Shown: positions 1-5,926 of the stretch, one piece after another
Position numbering within the stretch: the stretch's first letter is position 1
Layout: the number at the start of each line of letters is the position of its first letter
Source of the DNA: Candidatus Omnitrophota bacterium
GTDB lineage: Bacteria; Omnitrophota; Gorgyraeia; Pluralincolimonadales; Pluralincolimonadaceae
Assembly: GCA_028715315.1 (NCBI GenBank)
Contig: JAQUSA010000037.1
Location: 1-8,092 of the forward strand
DNA: 8,092 bases
Reading direction: 5' to 3'
Position numbers and translations under genes: made by a program
The notes under the pieces: generated by a model
The model's database searches: none
Told to the model about the DNA's origin: nothing
The model's input: only the letters and a program-made list of their open reading frames with translations

Positions 1-830
1 CCGAGACGCTGTTCGACTCGAAGGGAATATTGAACCAGCATTTTTCCGTAGTTATAACGGAATTCGAGGACCTTGACAGGCGCATGACATCCGTGCTGCT
101 CGCCCTTTCGAGCGGCGCGAAAAAACTTGTGGATATTGCCGCGGTATCCCGCATAAAGAAGCCCGAAGCGGCCGCGCTCCTCGAAAAGCTGATAGACCCG
201 GGAATGGTCTCAAAACACGGGACCTGCTACCTTATCCGCGATAAGGTGTTCGAGTTCTGGCTCAAGAACGTATATCACAGCAAGGAGTTCCTGTTTGACA
301 GCGGCTATGAGCCTAAGATAACCAGGTTCAGGGATTCCATGTCCTGTTTCATAGATTCTTATGTTTTAGAGAATAGCAGGGACAGGGTCAGGATAACCGG
401 CGAATTGTTCATGTCCTTCAAGGGCGAACTGATAGAGCTGTCGGGCAAGAGCCTTAAGATCCCGCATTTCAAGACCTGCGAAATCGAGAATTCCAGATCA
501 GAAGGAGTTTCATACATAAACCTGTCAGGCGGGGACTCGGCCTGGGCGGTCCTGTTCAGTTCGAGGCCGTTGAAAGACAGCCATATCATCGATTACATAA
601 GTTACTGCAGAAAGCATAAGGGCATCCTGAAGCGCAAGATAATCGTCACGGCCGCGGAGATCGGGGCCAACGCGAAGTTATTGGCAAAGGACGCAAAGTG
701 TCTCATATGGGGGCCGGGCGAGCTTAATACGCTGATGGATATTGCGGGCAGGCACAGGATAGTGCTCCCGGTCGAAGAGCAGGCGGCGGCCGGCAGGTGG
801 GAAGAGCTGATGGGCTCGGAGACGGCATGA
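1..830 (+). CDS. Winged-helix / DUF234-type protein, C-terminal part (5' end outside window)
   Basis: The frame is open to the left edge (first whole codon at 3), reading ETLFDSKGI before a TTG at 30, so this is the 3' part of a longer gene and the TTG is not taken as a start. Roughly nt 87-270 encode a winged-helix fold (MTSVLLALSSGAKKLVDIAA, then a wing) ending in FEFWLKNVY. That short aromatic motif is typical of the region after the ATPase core in archaeal-type AAA ATPases with a DUF234 tail. Nt 390-780 look like a restriction-endonuclease-like alpha/beta domain, with a strand around AWAVLFSSRP, then KIIVTAAEIG and CLIWGPGELN. The Glu-x-Lys expected after the strand is absent, so nuclease activity is doubtful. 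The ATPase part, if present, would lie upstream. The stop codon overlaps the next start (ATGA). The family assignment comes from pattern memory only; function is unknown, perhaps a DNA-binding or regulatory ATPase. Confidence 0.6.
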   Translation, partial: ETLFDSKGILNQHFSVVITEFEDLDRRMTSVLLALSSGAKKLVDIAAVSRIKKPEAAALLEKLIDPGMVSKHGTCYLIRDKVFEFWLKNVYHSKEFLFDSGYEPKITRFRDSMSCFIDSYVLENSRDRVRITGELFMSFKGELIELSGKSLKIPHFKTCEIENSRSEGVSYINLSGGDSAWAVLFSSRPLKDSHIIDYISYCRKHKGILKRKIIVTAAEIGANAKLLAKDAKCLIWGPGELNTLMDIAGRHRIVLPVEEQAAAGRWEELMGSETA

Positions 831-1315
831 TGAGGATACTTGTTCTCTCGGACACTCATATACCCAGGATGGCAAAGGATATGCCGAAGGCGGTATACGA
901 GGAGGCTAAAAAATGCGACCTTATCCTGCATGCGGGCGACCTGACCGAGAATAAGCTGCTCGAGAGGCTGAAGAATATAAAGAAGACCATAGCGGTCTGC
1001 GGGAACATGGATTCGCCGGACCTTTCCGCGTCGCTTAAGAAAAAGGAAGTGGTCGAACTGAAAGGCCATAAGATAGGGCTTACGCACGGCTGGGGCGCTC
1101 CCGACGGCATGATCGAAAGGGTCTATGATGAATTCAAGGGGGACGGGGTAGAATGCATAGTCTTCGGCCATTCGCATCATGCGCTGAACGAGAGTTTCAG
1201 GGACGTCTTATTACTTAATCCGGGCAGCCCCACGGATAAGGTGTTCGCGAAGTTCAATTCCTACGGGATCATTGAGATATCGAAGAAGATAAAGGCGGAG
1301 ATAGTCAAGCTATAA
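827..1315 (+). CDS. YfcE/MJ0936-type metallophosphoesterase
   Basis: This is a 162-residue calcineurin-like phosphoesterase of the small YfcE/MJ0936 family: cytosolic, two-metal enzymes that hydrolyse phosphodiesters, with poorly known physiological substrates. The full metal-binding set is visible: D9 and H11 in SDTH, D38 in HAGDL, N60 in GNMD, H87 in THGWG, and H115 and H117 in GHSH. The usual GNCD is GNMD here, which should be harmless. Length is normal for the family. I chose ATG 827 because it overlaps the previous stop as ATGA and has GGAGA at 818-822 in front; ATG 830 is the only close alternative. A GTG at 797 would add ten residues before the conserved first strand and is unlikely. 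It is probably translationally coupled to the upstream gene and is followed 13 bases later by the HIT gene. Confidence 0.9.
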   Translation: MMRILVLSDTHIPRMAKDMPKAVYEEAKKCDLILHAGDLTENKLLERLKNIKKTIAVCGNMDSPDLSASLKKKEVVELKGHKIGLTHGWGAPDGMIERVYDEFKGDGVECIVFGHSHHALNESFRDVLLLNPGSPTDKVFAKFNSYGIIEISKKIKAEIVKL

Positions 1316-1328
1316 GAGGAGGGTATCT

Positions 1329-1817
1329 ATGGACAGGCTGTGGGCGCCCTGGCGGACAAAATATATTACGAACGTCAACTCGATGAAGGGGTGCATTTTT
1401 TGTTCGAAGCCCGGGTCCGGCAGCGACAGGAAAGCGCGCATCATCGAAAGGAGCAAGCACTCCTTTTCGATCCTTAACATATATCCCTACAATAACGGCC
1501 ACCTGATGATCGTCCCTTTCAGGCACGTCAACAGCCTCACGAAGCTCACGGACGCGGAGCTGCTGGACATGCTCCGCCTGCTAAACAAGACCCAGCGGAT
1601 GCTCGAAAAGGCGCTGAAGCCGGACGGGTTCAATATAGGCGTAAATATCGGAAGGTCAGCCGGCGCCGGGGTCAGGGGCCACGTCCATATGCATATCGTT
1701 CCGAGATGGAACGGCGACGTCAATTTCATGCCGATCTTCGCTTCGTCGAAGGTCATATCCCAATCGCTCGATTCCCTTTATGCGATATTGAAGAAATGCT
1801 CACGCGAAAAGATTTAG
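1329..1817 (+). CDS. HIT-family protein, Ap4A phosphorylase / ATP adenylyltransferase-like
   Basis: The 162-residue product carries the histidine-triad signature H118-V-H120-M-H122-I-V, where H120 should be the nucleophile that attacks the nucleotide alpha-phosphate. The N-terminus MDRLWAPWR followed by C22-x-x-C25 is characteristic of the HIT branch annotated as diadenosine tetraphosphate phosphorylase / ATP adenylyltransferase. In relatives the cysteines help hold a zinc ion. H58 (NNGHLMIVP) and N102 (FNIGVN) lie in the conserved nucleotide-binding strands. The likely role is phosphorolytic or hydrolytic removal of dinucleoside polyphosphates such as Ap4A in the cytosol; the exact substrate cannot be read from sequence. 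A clear AGGAGG at 1317-1322, six bases before the ATG, fixes the start. The end overlaps the dGTPase-like gene by 22 bases, so both are surely co-expressed. Confidence 0.88.
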   Translation: MDRLWAPWRTKYITNVNSMKGCIFCSKPGSGSDRKARIIERSKHSFSILNIYPYNNGHLMIVPFRHVNSLTKLTDAELLDMLRLLNKTQRMLEKALKPDGFNIGVNIGRSAGAGVRGHVHMHIVPRWNGDVNFMPIFASSKVISQSLDSLYAILKKCSREKI

Positions 1818-2953
1818 AGGAGATTGAGTCCGGGACATTCGCGCCCTACGCGATGAAGTCGCGCGATTCCAGGGGCAGGATGCACAAGGAAGAGGAACAT
1901 CCCTACAGGACCTGTTACCAGAGGGACCGGGACAGGGTCATACATTCCACCGCGTTCAGGCGCCTAGAGTACAAGACCCAGGTATTCGTCAACCACGAAG
2001 GCGATTATTACAGGACAAGGCTCACGCATACGCTCGAGGTCTCGCAGATAGCCGTTTCGATAGCGAAGACCCTCGGCCTTAACATCGACCTTACGGAAGC
2101 GGTGGCCCTCGCCCATGATATAGGGCATCCGCCTTTCGGCCATACAGGGGAACAGGAACTCCACGAGCTGATGAAAGACCACGGCGGGTTCGACCATAAC
2201 ATCCAGGGCCTAAGGGTGGTCGATATGCTGGAAGAGAGGTATCCGGCTTTCAGCGGGCTGAACCTGACCTGGGAGGTGAGGGAAGGGATCAATAAACATT
2301 CGACCCCGTACGACAAGTCCAACAGCCGCGCGCAGCTCGATCCGGGGAAATCGCCCGTTCTGGAAGCCCAGATAGTGGACCTTTCCGACGAGATAGCTTA
2401 TGATAACCACGACCTTGATGACGGCATGGCCTCGGGCCTCATCAGCGAGTCCGACCTCAATTCGATCCCCTTATGGAAAGACGCCAATGACGCCCTGCTG
2501 AAGGCCAACCCGGGGATCAAGGACCAGATAAGAAGGTACCAGGTCATACGCTCCCTGATCAACAGGGAAGTCACCGACCTTATTGTCGAATCGGAGAAGA
2601 AGATTGCGGAGCTCGGGATAAAGTCCCCGGAAGATGCCAGGTTATTCAAAGGCAGGATCATAACATTTTCCGGAAGGATGCTCGAGGAGAGGAAGCCGCT
2701 GAAGAAGTTCCTTTATGATAACCTGTATATGAGCCATAAAGTTGTAAGGATGGCGGACAAATCCCGCAAATTTGTGAGGGAACTCTTCGGCCGGTATCTA
2801 TCGAACACGGAGCTGCTTCCCGCCACCAGCAGGCAGCGCCTCGAGAAGGAGGGCCCGCACAGGGCCGTCTGCGATTATATCGCCGGGATGACCGACAGGT
2901 ACGCCCTGGACGAATACGTAAAGCTGTTCAACCCATACGAGAGGGAACAATGA
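1796..2953 (+). CDS. dGTPase-like HD-domain phosphohydrolase (type 2)
   Basis: This 385-residue HD-superfamily enzyme belongs to the deoxyguanosinetriphosphate triphosphohydrolase-like type 2 group, which cleaves dNTPs to deoxynucleosides and triphosphate. The metal ligands are all present: H78 in RLTHTLEV, H107-D108 in LAHDIGH, and D197 in DLSDEIAYD. H111 and H116 in GHPPFGH complete the active site. The N-terminal block SRDSRGR, the STAFRRLEYKTQVF segment and the DYYRTRLTHT block are highly typical of the group. The start is ATG 1796 (MLTRKDLEEIE), which begins exactly where family members begin. An in-frame ATG at 1706 would add thirty residues read from inside the HIT gene and is rejected. 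No good Shine-Dalgarno precedes 1796, so translation probably depends on ribosomes terminating at 1817. Probable role: control of dNTP pools. Substrate preference is unknown. Confidence 0.93.
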   Translation: MLTRKDLEEIESGTFAPYAMKSRDSRGRMHKEEEHPYRTCYQRDRDRVIHSTAFRRLEYKTQVFVNHEGDYYRTRLTHTLEVSQIAVSIAKTLGLNIDLTEAVALAHDIGHPPFGHTGEQELHELMKDHGGFDHNIQGLRVVDMLEERYPAFSGLNLTWEVREGINKHSTPYDKSNSRAQLDPGKSPVLEAQIVDLSDEIAYDNHDLDDGMASGLISESDLNSIPLWKDANDALLKANPGIKDQIRRYQVIRSLINREVTDLIVESEKKIAELGIKSPEDARLFKGRIITFSGRMLEERKPLKKFLYDNLYMSHKVVRMADKSRKFVRELFGRYLSNTELLPATSRQRLEKEGPHRAVCDYIAGMTDRYALDEYVKLFNPYEREQ

Positions 2954-3660
2954 GGAACCGCATCTTTTACACCTTTCTGGTAATAGCGGCCCTATTCGTT
3001 GTCGTATATTCTCCGCTGACTTCGTACCTGCTGAAGGATTTCATAACGTATAAGCTGGAAAAAGCGCTTGATATGGATATCGTGTTCGGGAAGGTCAACG
3101 CGAAACCTCCTGCGCAATTGCGGGTCACCGACATAAAAGCGACGGACAAGACGGGGCTTGCGCTTACCTCCGAGAGGGCTTACCTGAGGCTTGATCCCGG
3201 AAAGCTCCTGCGGGCGCAGTTCGTATTGCATTGCGATTTCCAGAACATATCCATCAAATCGGGTCTCGGGGAGTCGCTGAACAAGGTATTGGGGCCGTTC
3301 GGCATCCCGCCGCAGGCATCATTCAAGTTCGACCAGATTAAGGGCACGATAACCGCGAAGGGCGGCGAGCTCTTCGTAACGGAGCTTAACGGGACCGGAC
3401 AGGATTTCAGGTTTTCCGGGAATTTCGCGAAAATGAAGGAAAAGAAGGTCGATTACGACCTGGAGTTCTACATCAATAAGAAAGTACTCGGCGAGAGCGG
3501 CGGGGCGCAAAATGGCCTGCTGACGGATGACGACGGCGACGGATGGTATACGATAAAGCTGTCGTTGAAGGGGGACCCGCGAAAACCCTCGAGCGTATAT
3601 TTCTCTACCGGCGGCATAAAACTCAAGATAAAACCTGACACGGAAAACGCCAAAAAGTGA
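2950..3660 (+). CDS. AsmA/GspN-like single-anchor envelope protein
   Basis: The 236-residue product starts with a charged MRNR and a hydrophobic segment at about residues 5-25 (FYTFLVIAALFVVVYSPL), an uncleaved signal anchor. The remainder would therefore lie outside the inner membrane. It is made of alternating beta-strand-like segments of the AsmA type: IVFGKVNAKP, AYLRLDPGKLLRAQ, FVLHCDFQNISIKSG, IKGTITAKGGELFV, FSGNF. AsmA-like and GspN proteins form extended lipid-binding or secretion-associated sheets between the membranes. This one is much shorter than AsmA and closest in layout to GspN. A very acidic loop D193-D-D-G-D-G198 precedes the last strands. The start codon overlaps the dGTPase-like stop (ATGA), so it is the last gene of the left unit; a promoter for the next unit follows directly. 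Family assignment is moderate and function is inferred. Confidence 0.6.
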   Translation: MRNRIFYTFLVIAALFVVVYSPLTSYLLKDFITYKLEKALDMDIVFGKVNAKPPAQLRVTDIKATDKTGLALTSERAYLRLDPGKLLRAQFVLHCDFQNISIKSGLGESLNKVLGPFGIPPQASFKFDQIKGTITAKGGELFVTELNGTGQDFRFSGNFAKMKEKKVDYDLEFYINKKVLGESGGAQNGLLTDDDGDGWYTIKLSLKGDPRKPSSVYFSTGGIKLKIKPDTENAKK

Positions 3661-3689
3661 TTGCATTCGCGCGGTTATTATGATAAAAT
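3661..3689 (+). promoter_or_regulatory. Predicted sigma-70-type promoter with extended -10
   Basis: TTGCAT at 3661-3666 (3 of 6 to consensus) is separated by 17 bases from TAAAAT at 3684-3689 (5 of 6). The TG at 3681-3682 sits one base before the -10 box, giving an extended -10 that can compensate for the weak -35. Transcription would start near 3696, leaving a leader of about 15 bases before the SPOR gene, with GGAG at 3701-3704. It occupies the only intergenic gap of about 50 bases in the window, immediately after the AsmA-like stop codon. No terminator hairpin precedes it, so read-through from the left unit is also likely. Confidence 0.55.
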
Positions 3690-3710
3690 TAGTAACCTTC
3701 GGAGTAGATA

Positions 3711-4301
3711 ATGCCGCCAGTTAATACCCAAAAGCAGCAGCAAGAGCTTTTTGACGAGTTTATAGTCGTCAAAAAGGCAAGAGGAAGATTTTTCGGCGCG
3801 TTGAACAAATTCAATAAGCCGTTGTTTCCTCAGCACAGGCTGAACCTTTCAGTCCCGTATGAGGTGCTTGCGGTAGTCCTTATGGGGCTGCTCGTGCTCG
3901 GGGCTATAGTGTTCGCGCTGGGCGTAGAGAGGGGCAGGGGTTTGGCCGGCACGGACGTGAGCGCGGCAACCGCTGAGGCTCCCGCGGCGCCGGAACCCGT
4001 AGTTGCGGCACCCGTTGAACCGGTCACCGTACAGGCCGTGGAAGCCCCTAAACCTGTTGCGGCGCCTGTGGTAAAGGCGGCGGCTAGCTCGTATACCATA
4101 CAGGTCGCTTCATATAAGGCCCGTGATATGGCGGATAAAGAGTTGTCGCGCCTGAAAGGCCAGGGATATAAAGCAGAGGTGGTAAAGAAGGGCAGCTATT
4201 ATATATTGTGCGTCGGTTCGTTCGAAAGCAAGGACGCGGCAAAACAGACGTTTGCCGCCATGCAGAAAAAGTATAAGGGCTGTATAATTAGAAAACGTTA
4301 A
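3711..4301 (+). CDS. SPOR-domain inner-membrane protein
   Basis: This 196-residue protein has three parts. The cytoplasmic N-terminus of about 50 residues is rich in Gln and basic residues (MPPVNTQKQQQELFDEF). A single transmembrane helix spans about 51-71 (EVLAVVLMGLLVLGAIVFAL). An Ala/Pro/Val-rich linker at 80-125 leads to a C-terminal SPOR domain at 127-196 (YTIQVASYKARDMADKELS, then YYILCVGSF and a final helix and strand). SPOR domains bind glycan strands of peptidoglycan lacking stem peptides, usually at division sites, as in FtsN and DedD. The layout matches that type II topology, with the SPOR domain in the periplasm. ATG 3711 has GGAG six bases upstream and its own promoter. It is followed 19 bases later by the small basic protein gene. 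A division or wall-remodelling role is inferred from the domain. Confidence 0.85.
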   Translation: MPPVNTQKQQQELFDEFIVVKKARGRFFGALNKFNKPLFPQHRLNLSVPYEVLAVVLMGLLVLGAIVFALGVERGRGLAGTDVSAATAEAPAAPEPVVAAPVEPVTVQAVEAPKPVAAPVVKAAASSYTIQVASYKARDMADKELSRLKGQGYKAEVVKKGSYYILCVGSFESKDAAKQTFAAMQKKYKGCIIRKR

Positions 4302-4320
4302 TAACCAAGGAGAGTATCAG

Positions 4321-4638
4321 ATGTCGATCCATCCGAGTCTGCGCCCTTCGAAGGGAAGGGGCCACAGGTCAGTATTTAAGCGCTTCGAGCGCATAAAGAT
4401 GCTTGCCGACAAGGACAAGTGGAAGGAAGATGACTCAGTATTCGGCCTTCCCAAGGTCAAGTCGCTGAAGATCAAGGTCAAGAAAGAGAAGTCCGAAGCC
4501 AAGGTAGCCGCGGAAGGCGCAGCCGCCCCGGGCGCGGCAGCACCGGCAGCGGGAGCGGCGCCGGCAGGATCGAAGGCCGCGGCAGGAGCAAAGGCGGCAG
4601 CAGCGCCCGCAAAGAAGGAACAAGCGAAAGCGAAGTAA
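4321..4638 (+). CDS. PVC-superphylum small basic signature protein with Ala/Lys-rich tail
   Basis: The 105-residue product begins MSIHPSLRPSKGRGHRSVFK and continues RFERIKMLADKDKWKEDD, then VFGLPKVKS. This is the pattern of the short, very basic family (TIGR04137 type) found almost only in Planctomycetes, Verrucomicrobia, Chlamydiae, Lentisphaerae and related phyla. It has been described as a PVC signature protein and is thought to bind nucleic acid, possibly at the ribosome; its exact role is unsettled. Residues 1 to about 60 are the conserved core. Residues 61-105 form a low-complexity extension of Ala, Gly, Pro and Lys resembling histone H1-like tails, encoded by GCN-rich DNA. A good AAGGAG at 4307-4312, eight bases before the ATG, sets the start. 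It is flanked by envelope genes and followed after two bases by the SH3 gene. It is the strongest taxonomic clue here. Confidence 0.88.
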   Translation: MSIHPSLRPSKGRGHRSVFKRFERIKMLADKDKWKEDDSVFGLPKVKSLKIKVKKEKSEAKVAAEGAAAPGAAAPAAGAAPAGSKAAAGAKAAAAPAKKEQAKAK

Positions 4639-4640
4639 GC

Positions 4641-5597
4641 ATGAGAACCGCGATTTATGCCAGGCAGTTCGTTATCATAGCGATATGCCTGGCTTTTTCC
4701 TTTGTTATGCCCGCTGCTCATCCGGACGTGGTTTCGGCGGACAGGGTGAATGTGCGGGCCTCGGACAGCACTTCGTCCGAGATCCTATGCCAGCTTTCCA
4801 AAGGCGAGAACGTTGTCATATCGGACACTAAGGGGAAGTGGTATAGGATAGAGCTTCCCGCGAGAGCTCTCGTATATATCAGCAAAGCAAATGTATCCGG
4901 GAAGGACGGGTCCGGTGTCGTATCTGAAGACAGGGTGCTGGTAAGGACGGCTGCGACGAAGTCCTCCTCCGTGGTCGGCCGCCTGGACAAGGGCGCCTCC
5001 GTAAAAATACTAAAGGAATATCTCGACTGGTACGAGATAGAAGCCCCTAAGGGCTCATACGGGTGGGTCTACGCGGAGTATGTCAAAAAGGACGGAGAGG
5101 CCTGGATAAAAAAAGATATATCTTTGCAGGGAAGGCTTGCCGGGCTTGACGGTACATACAGGGGCGAGCTCAAGAAGCCGATGCGCGAGATAGAGCTTGG
5201 ATGGATACTCGATGAGTACAGTAAGTTCGCGGCCGAAAACAAGGATTCTCCCGAGGGGCAGCAGGCGTCGCTCAGGGCCGAGGAGATCAAGCTGAAGATC
5301 GCCGAGATAGAGCACCTGAAAGCGAAAGAGGATTATGACGCCAAGATCAAGAATATATCTTCGCCGAGGCCGGGAGAAGCGCCGATGGCGAGCGGCGTAC
5401 TGTCGAACGTCGGAAGGATCTCAGGGCGCCTGAGCAAATACAAACTGGTCAAGGACGGTAAACAGCTCGGATACGTTTCGTGCGCGAAAGAGGATCTCGG
5501 CAGGTATGCGGGACTTCCGGTGAATATCTGGGGAGCGAAGAAAGAGGTCAAGGGCACAGTGCTTTACGAGGTTGACGCAATACAGGTGATCGAGTGA
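4641..5597 (+). CDS. Exported protein with two bacterial SH3 domains
   Basis: This 318-residue protein starts with a signal peptide (MRTAIYARQF plus a hydrophobic core at 11-23 and MPAAHP, probable cleavage near residue 26). Two bacterial SH3 (SH3b) repeats follow: about 30-86 (DRVNVRASDSTSSEILCQL to WYRIE) and about 93-150 (DRVLVRTAATKSSSVVGRL to GWVYAEYVKK). The shared R-V-x-V-R, L-x-K-G and W-Y-x-I-E positions show they arose by duplication. Residues 175-235 are a charged helical stretch rich in Glu and Lys. Residues 255-318 form a separate beta-rich domain (VGRISGRLSKYKLVKDGKQL to YEVDAIQVIE) that I cannot assign to a family. SH3b domains usually bind cell-wall peptides, so a periplasmic peptidoglycan-associated role is likely. 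No catalytic domain is visible. It starts two bases after the small basic protein stop with only a weak GAAG ahead, so it is probably coupled; it overlaps the next gene as GTGA. Confidence 0.82.
   Translation: MRTAIYARQFVIIAICLAFSFVMPAAHPDVVSADRVNVRASDSTSSEILCQLSKGENVVISDTKGKWYRIELPARALVYISKANVSGKDGSGVVSEDRVLVRTAATKSSSVVGRLDKGASVKILKEYLDWYEIEAPKGSYGWVYAEYVKKDGEAWIKKDISLQGRLAGLDGTYRGELKKPMREIELGWILDEYSKFAAENKDSPEGQQASLRAEEIKLKIAEIEHLKAKEDYDAKIKNISSPRPGEAPMASGVLSNVGRISGRLSKYKLVKDGKQLGYVSCAKEDLGRYAGLPVNIWGAKKEVKGTVLYEVDAIQVIE
4659..4698 (+). terminator. Terminator-like stem-loop inside the start of the SH3 gene
   Basis: GCCAGGCA at 4659-4666 and TGCCTGGC at 4686-4693 form a perfect 8-base-pair stem followed directly by TTTTT at 4694-4698 (then CC and TTT). 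The 19-base loop is longer than in typical intrinsic terminators, and the element lies within codons 7-20 of the SH3 gene. It is best seen as a possible weak or conditional terminator or attenuator after the small basic protein gene. Chance occurrence in signal-peptide codons remains possible. Confidence 0.3.
5584..5590 (+). promoter_or_regulatory. Ribosome binding site deciding the GTG start of the MetRS-beta-like gene
   Basis: AGGTGAT (continuing to C at 5591) is complementary to the 16S rRNA tail sequence that includes GATCACCT, extending past the usual AGGAGG core. Aligned on that core, the spacing is 7 bases to GTG 5594 and 13 to ATG 5600, which favours the GTG start overlapping the previous stop. 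The site lies within the last codons of the SH3 gene. Confidence 0.5.
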
Positions 5598-5926
5598 CTA
5601 TGGAATACGTAAAGTTCGAAGATTTTAAGAAACTGCAGCTTAAGATAGCGAAAGTCCTGAAGGTAGAGGACCACCCGAACGCCGATAAGCTTTACGTGCT
5701 GACCGTCTCGACAGGCGAGGCGGAGAAGGTCATAATCGCCGGCATCAAGCAGCACTACAAGCCGGAGGAACTCACCGGAAAATCCGTGGTAATAATAGAT
5801 AATCTCGAGCCTGCCGTAATACGCGGCGTTGCCTCGAACGGCATGCTGCTCGCGACGAAGGACGGCGAGAAGCTGGCGATACTCACACCCGAAAGAGAAG
5901 TCAAGATAGGCAGTCCCGTATCATGA
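5594..5926 (+). CDS. Free-standing tRNA-binding domain, methionyl-tRNA synthetase beta type
   Basis: The 110-residue product is a single OB-fold tRNA-binding domain matching the C-terminal module of bacterial methionyl-tRNA synthetase. The core reads FKKLQLKIAKVLKVEDHPNA then DKLYVLTV, with the diagnostic HPNADKLY at 27-34, followed by IIAGIKQHY, LEPAVIRGVASNGMLLA and a short tail. In many bacteria this module is fused to MetG and drives dimerisation and tRNA binding. When separate it is called the MetRS beta subunit, and related stand-alone forms include Trbp111 and CsaA. The HYKPEEL and IDNLEPA segments favour the MetG-type over CsaA. The start is GTG 5594, overlapping the SH3 stop as GTGA; ATG 5600 would remove only two residues. 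It ends in an ATGA overlap with the protease gene. The function is inferred from the domain; the partner synthetase is not in this window. Confidence 0.85.
   Translation: MTMEYVKFEDFKKLQLKIAKVLKVEDHPNADKLYVLTVSTGEAEKVIIAGIKQHYKPEELTGKSVVIIDNLEPAVIRGVASNGMLLATKDGEKLAILTPEREVKIGSPVS

Noticed and set aside
797..826. GTG 797 as start of the metallophosphoesterase
   Set aside because: It adds ten residues before the first core strand; ATG 827 overlaps the upstream stop and matches the family start.
30..830. TTG at 30 as the start of the left-edge gene
   Set aside because: The frame continues without a stop to the window edge and the domain layout implies missing N-terminal sequence, so it is a truncated gene.
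602..1180. 192-residue antisense frame over the left-edge gene and phosphoesterase
   Set aside because: No motif or signal is recognisable, and it covers the catalytic motifs of a real gene on the other strand.
1706..1795. N-terminal extension of the dGTPase-like protein from ATG 1706
   Set aside because: It would be read out of frame from the conserved HIT coding region, and family members begin at the position of ATG 1796.
4317..4721. Antisense frame rich in Ala over the small basic protein
   Set aside because: Its composition simply reflects the complement of the GCN-rich tail.
4861..4872. Perfect 12-base palindrome CGAGAGCTCTCG
   Set aside because: It lies inside the SH3 coding region without a partner copy or nearby start; most likely chance.
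5042..5055. Small hairpin AGCCC-CTAA-GGGCT
   Set aside because: A 5-bp stem with no T-tract in the middle of a coding sequence; no support for function.
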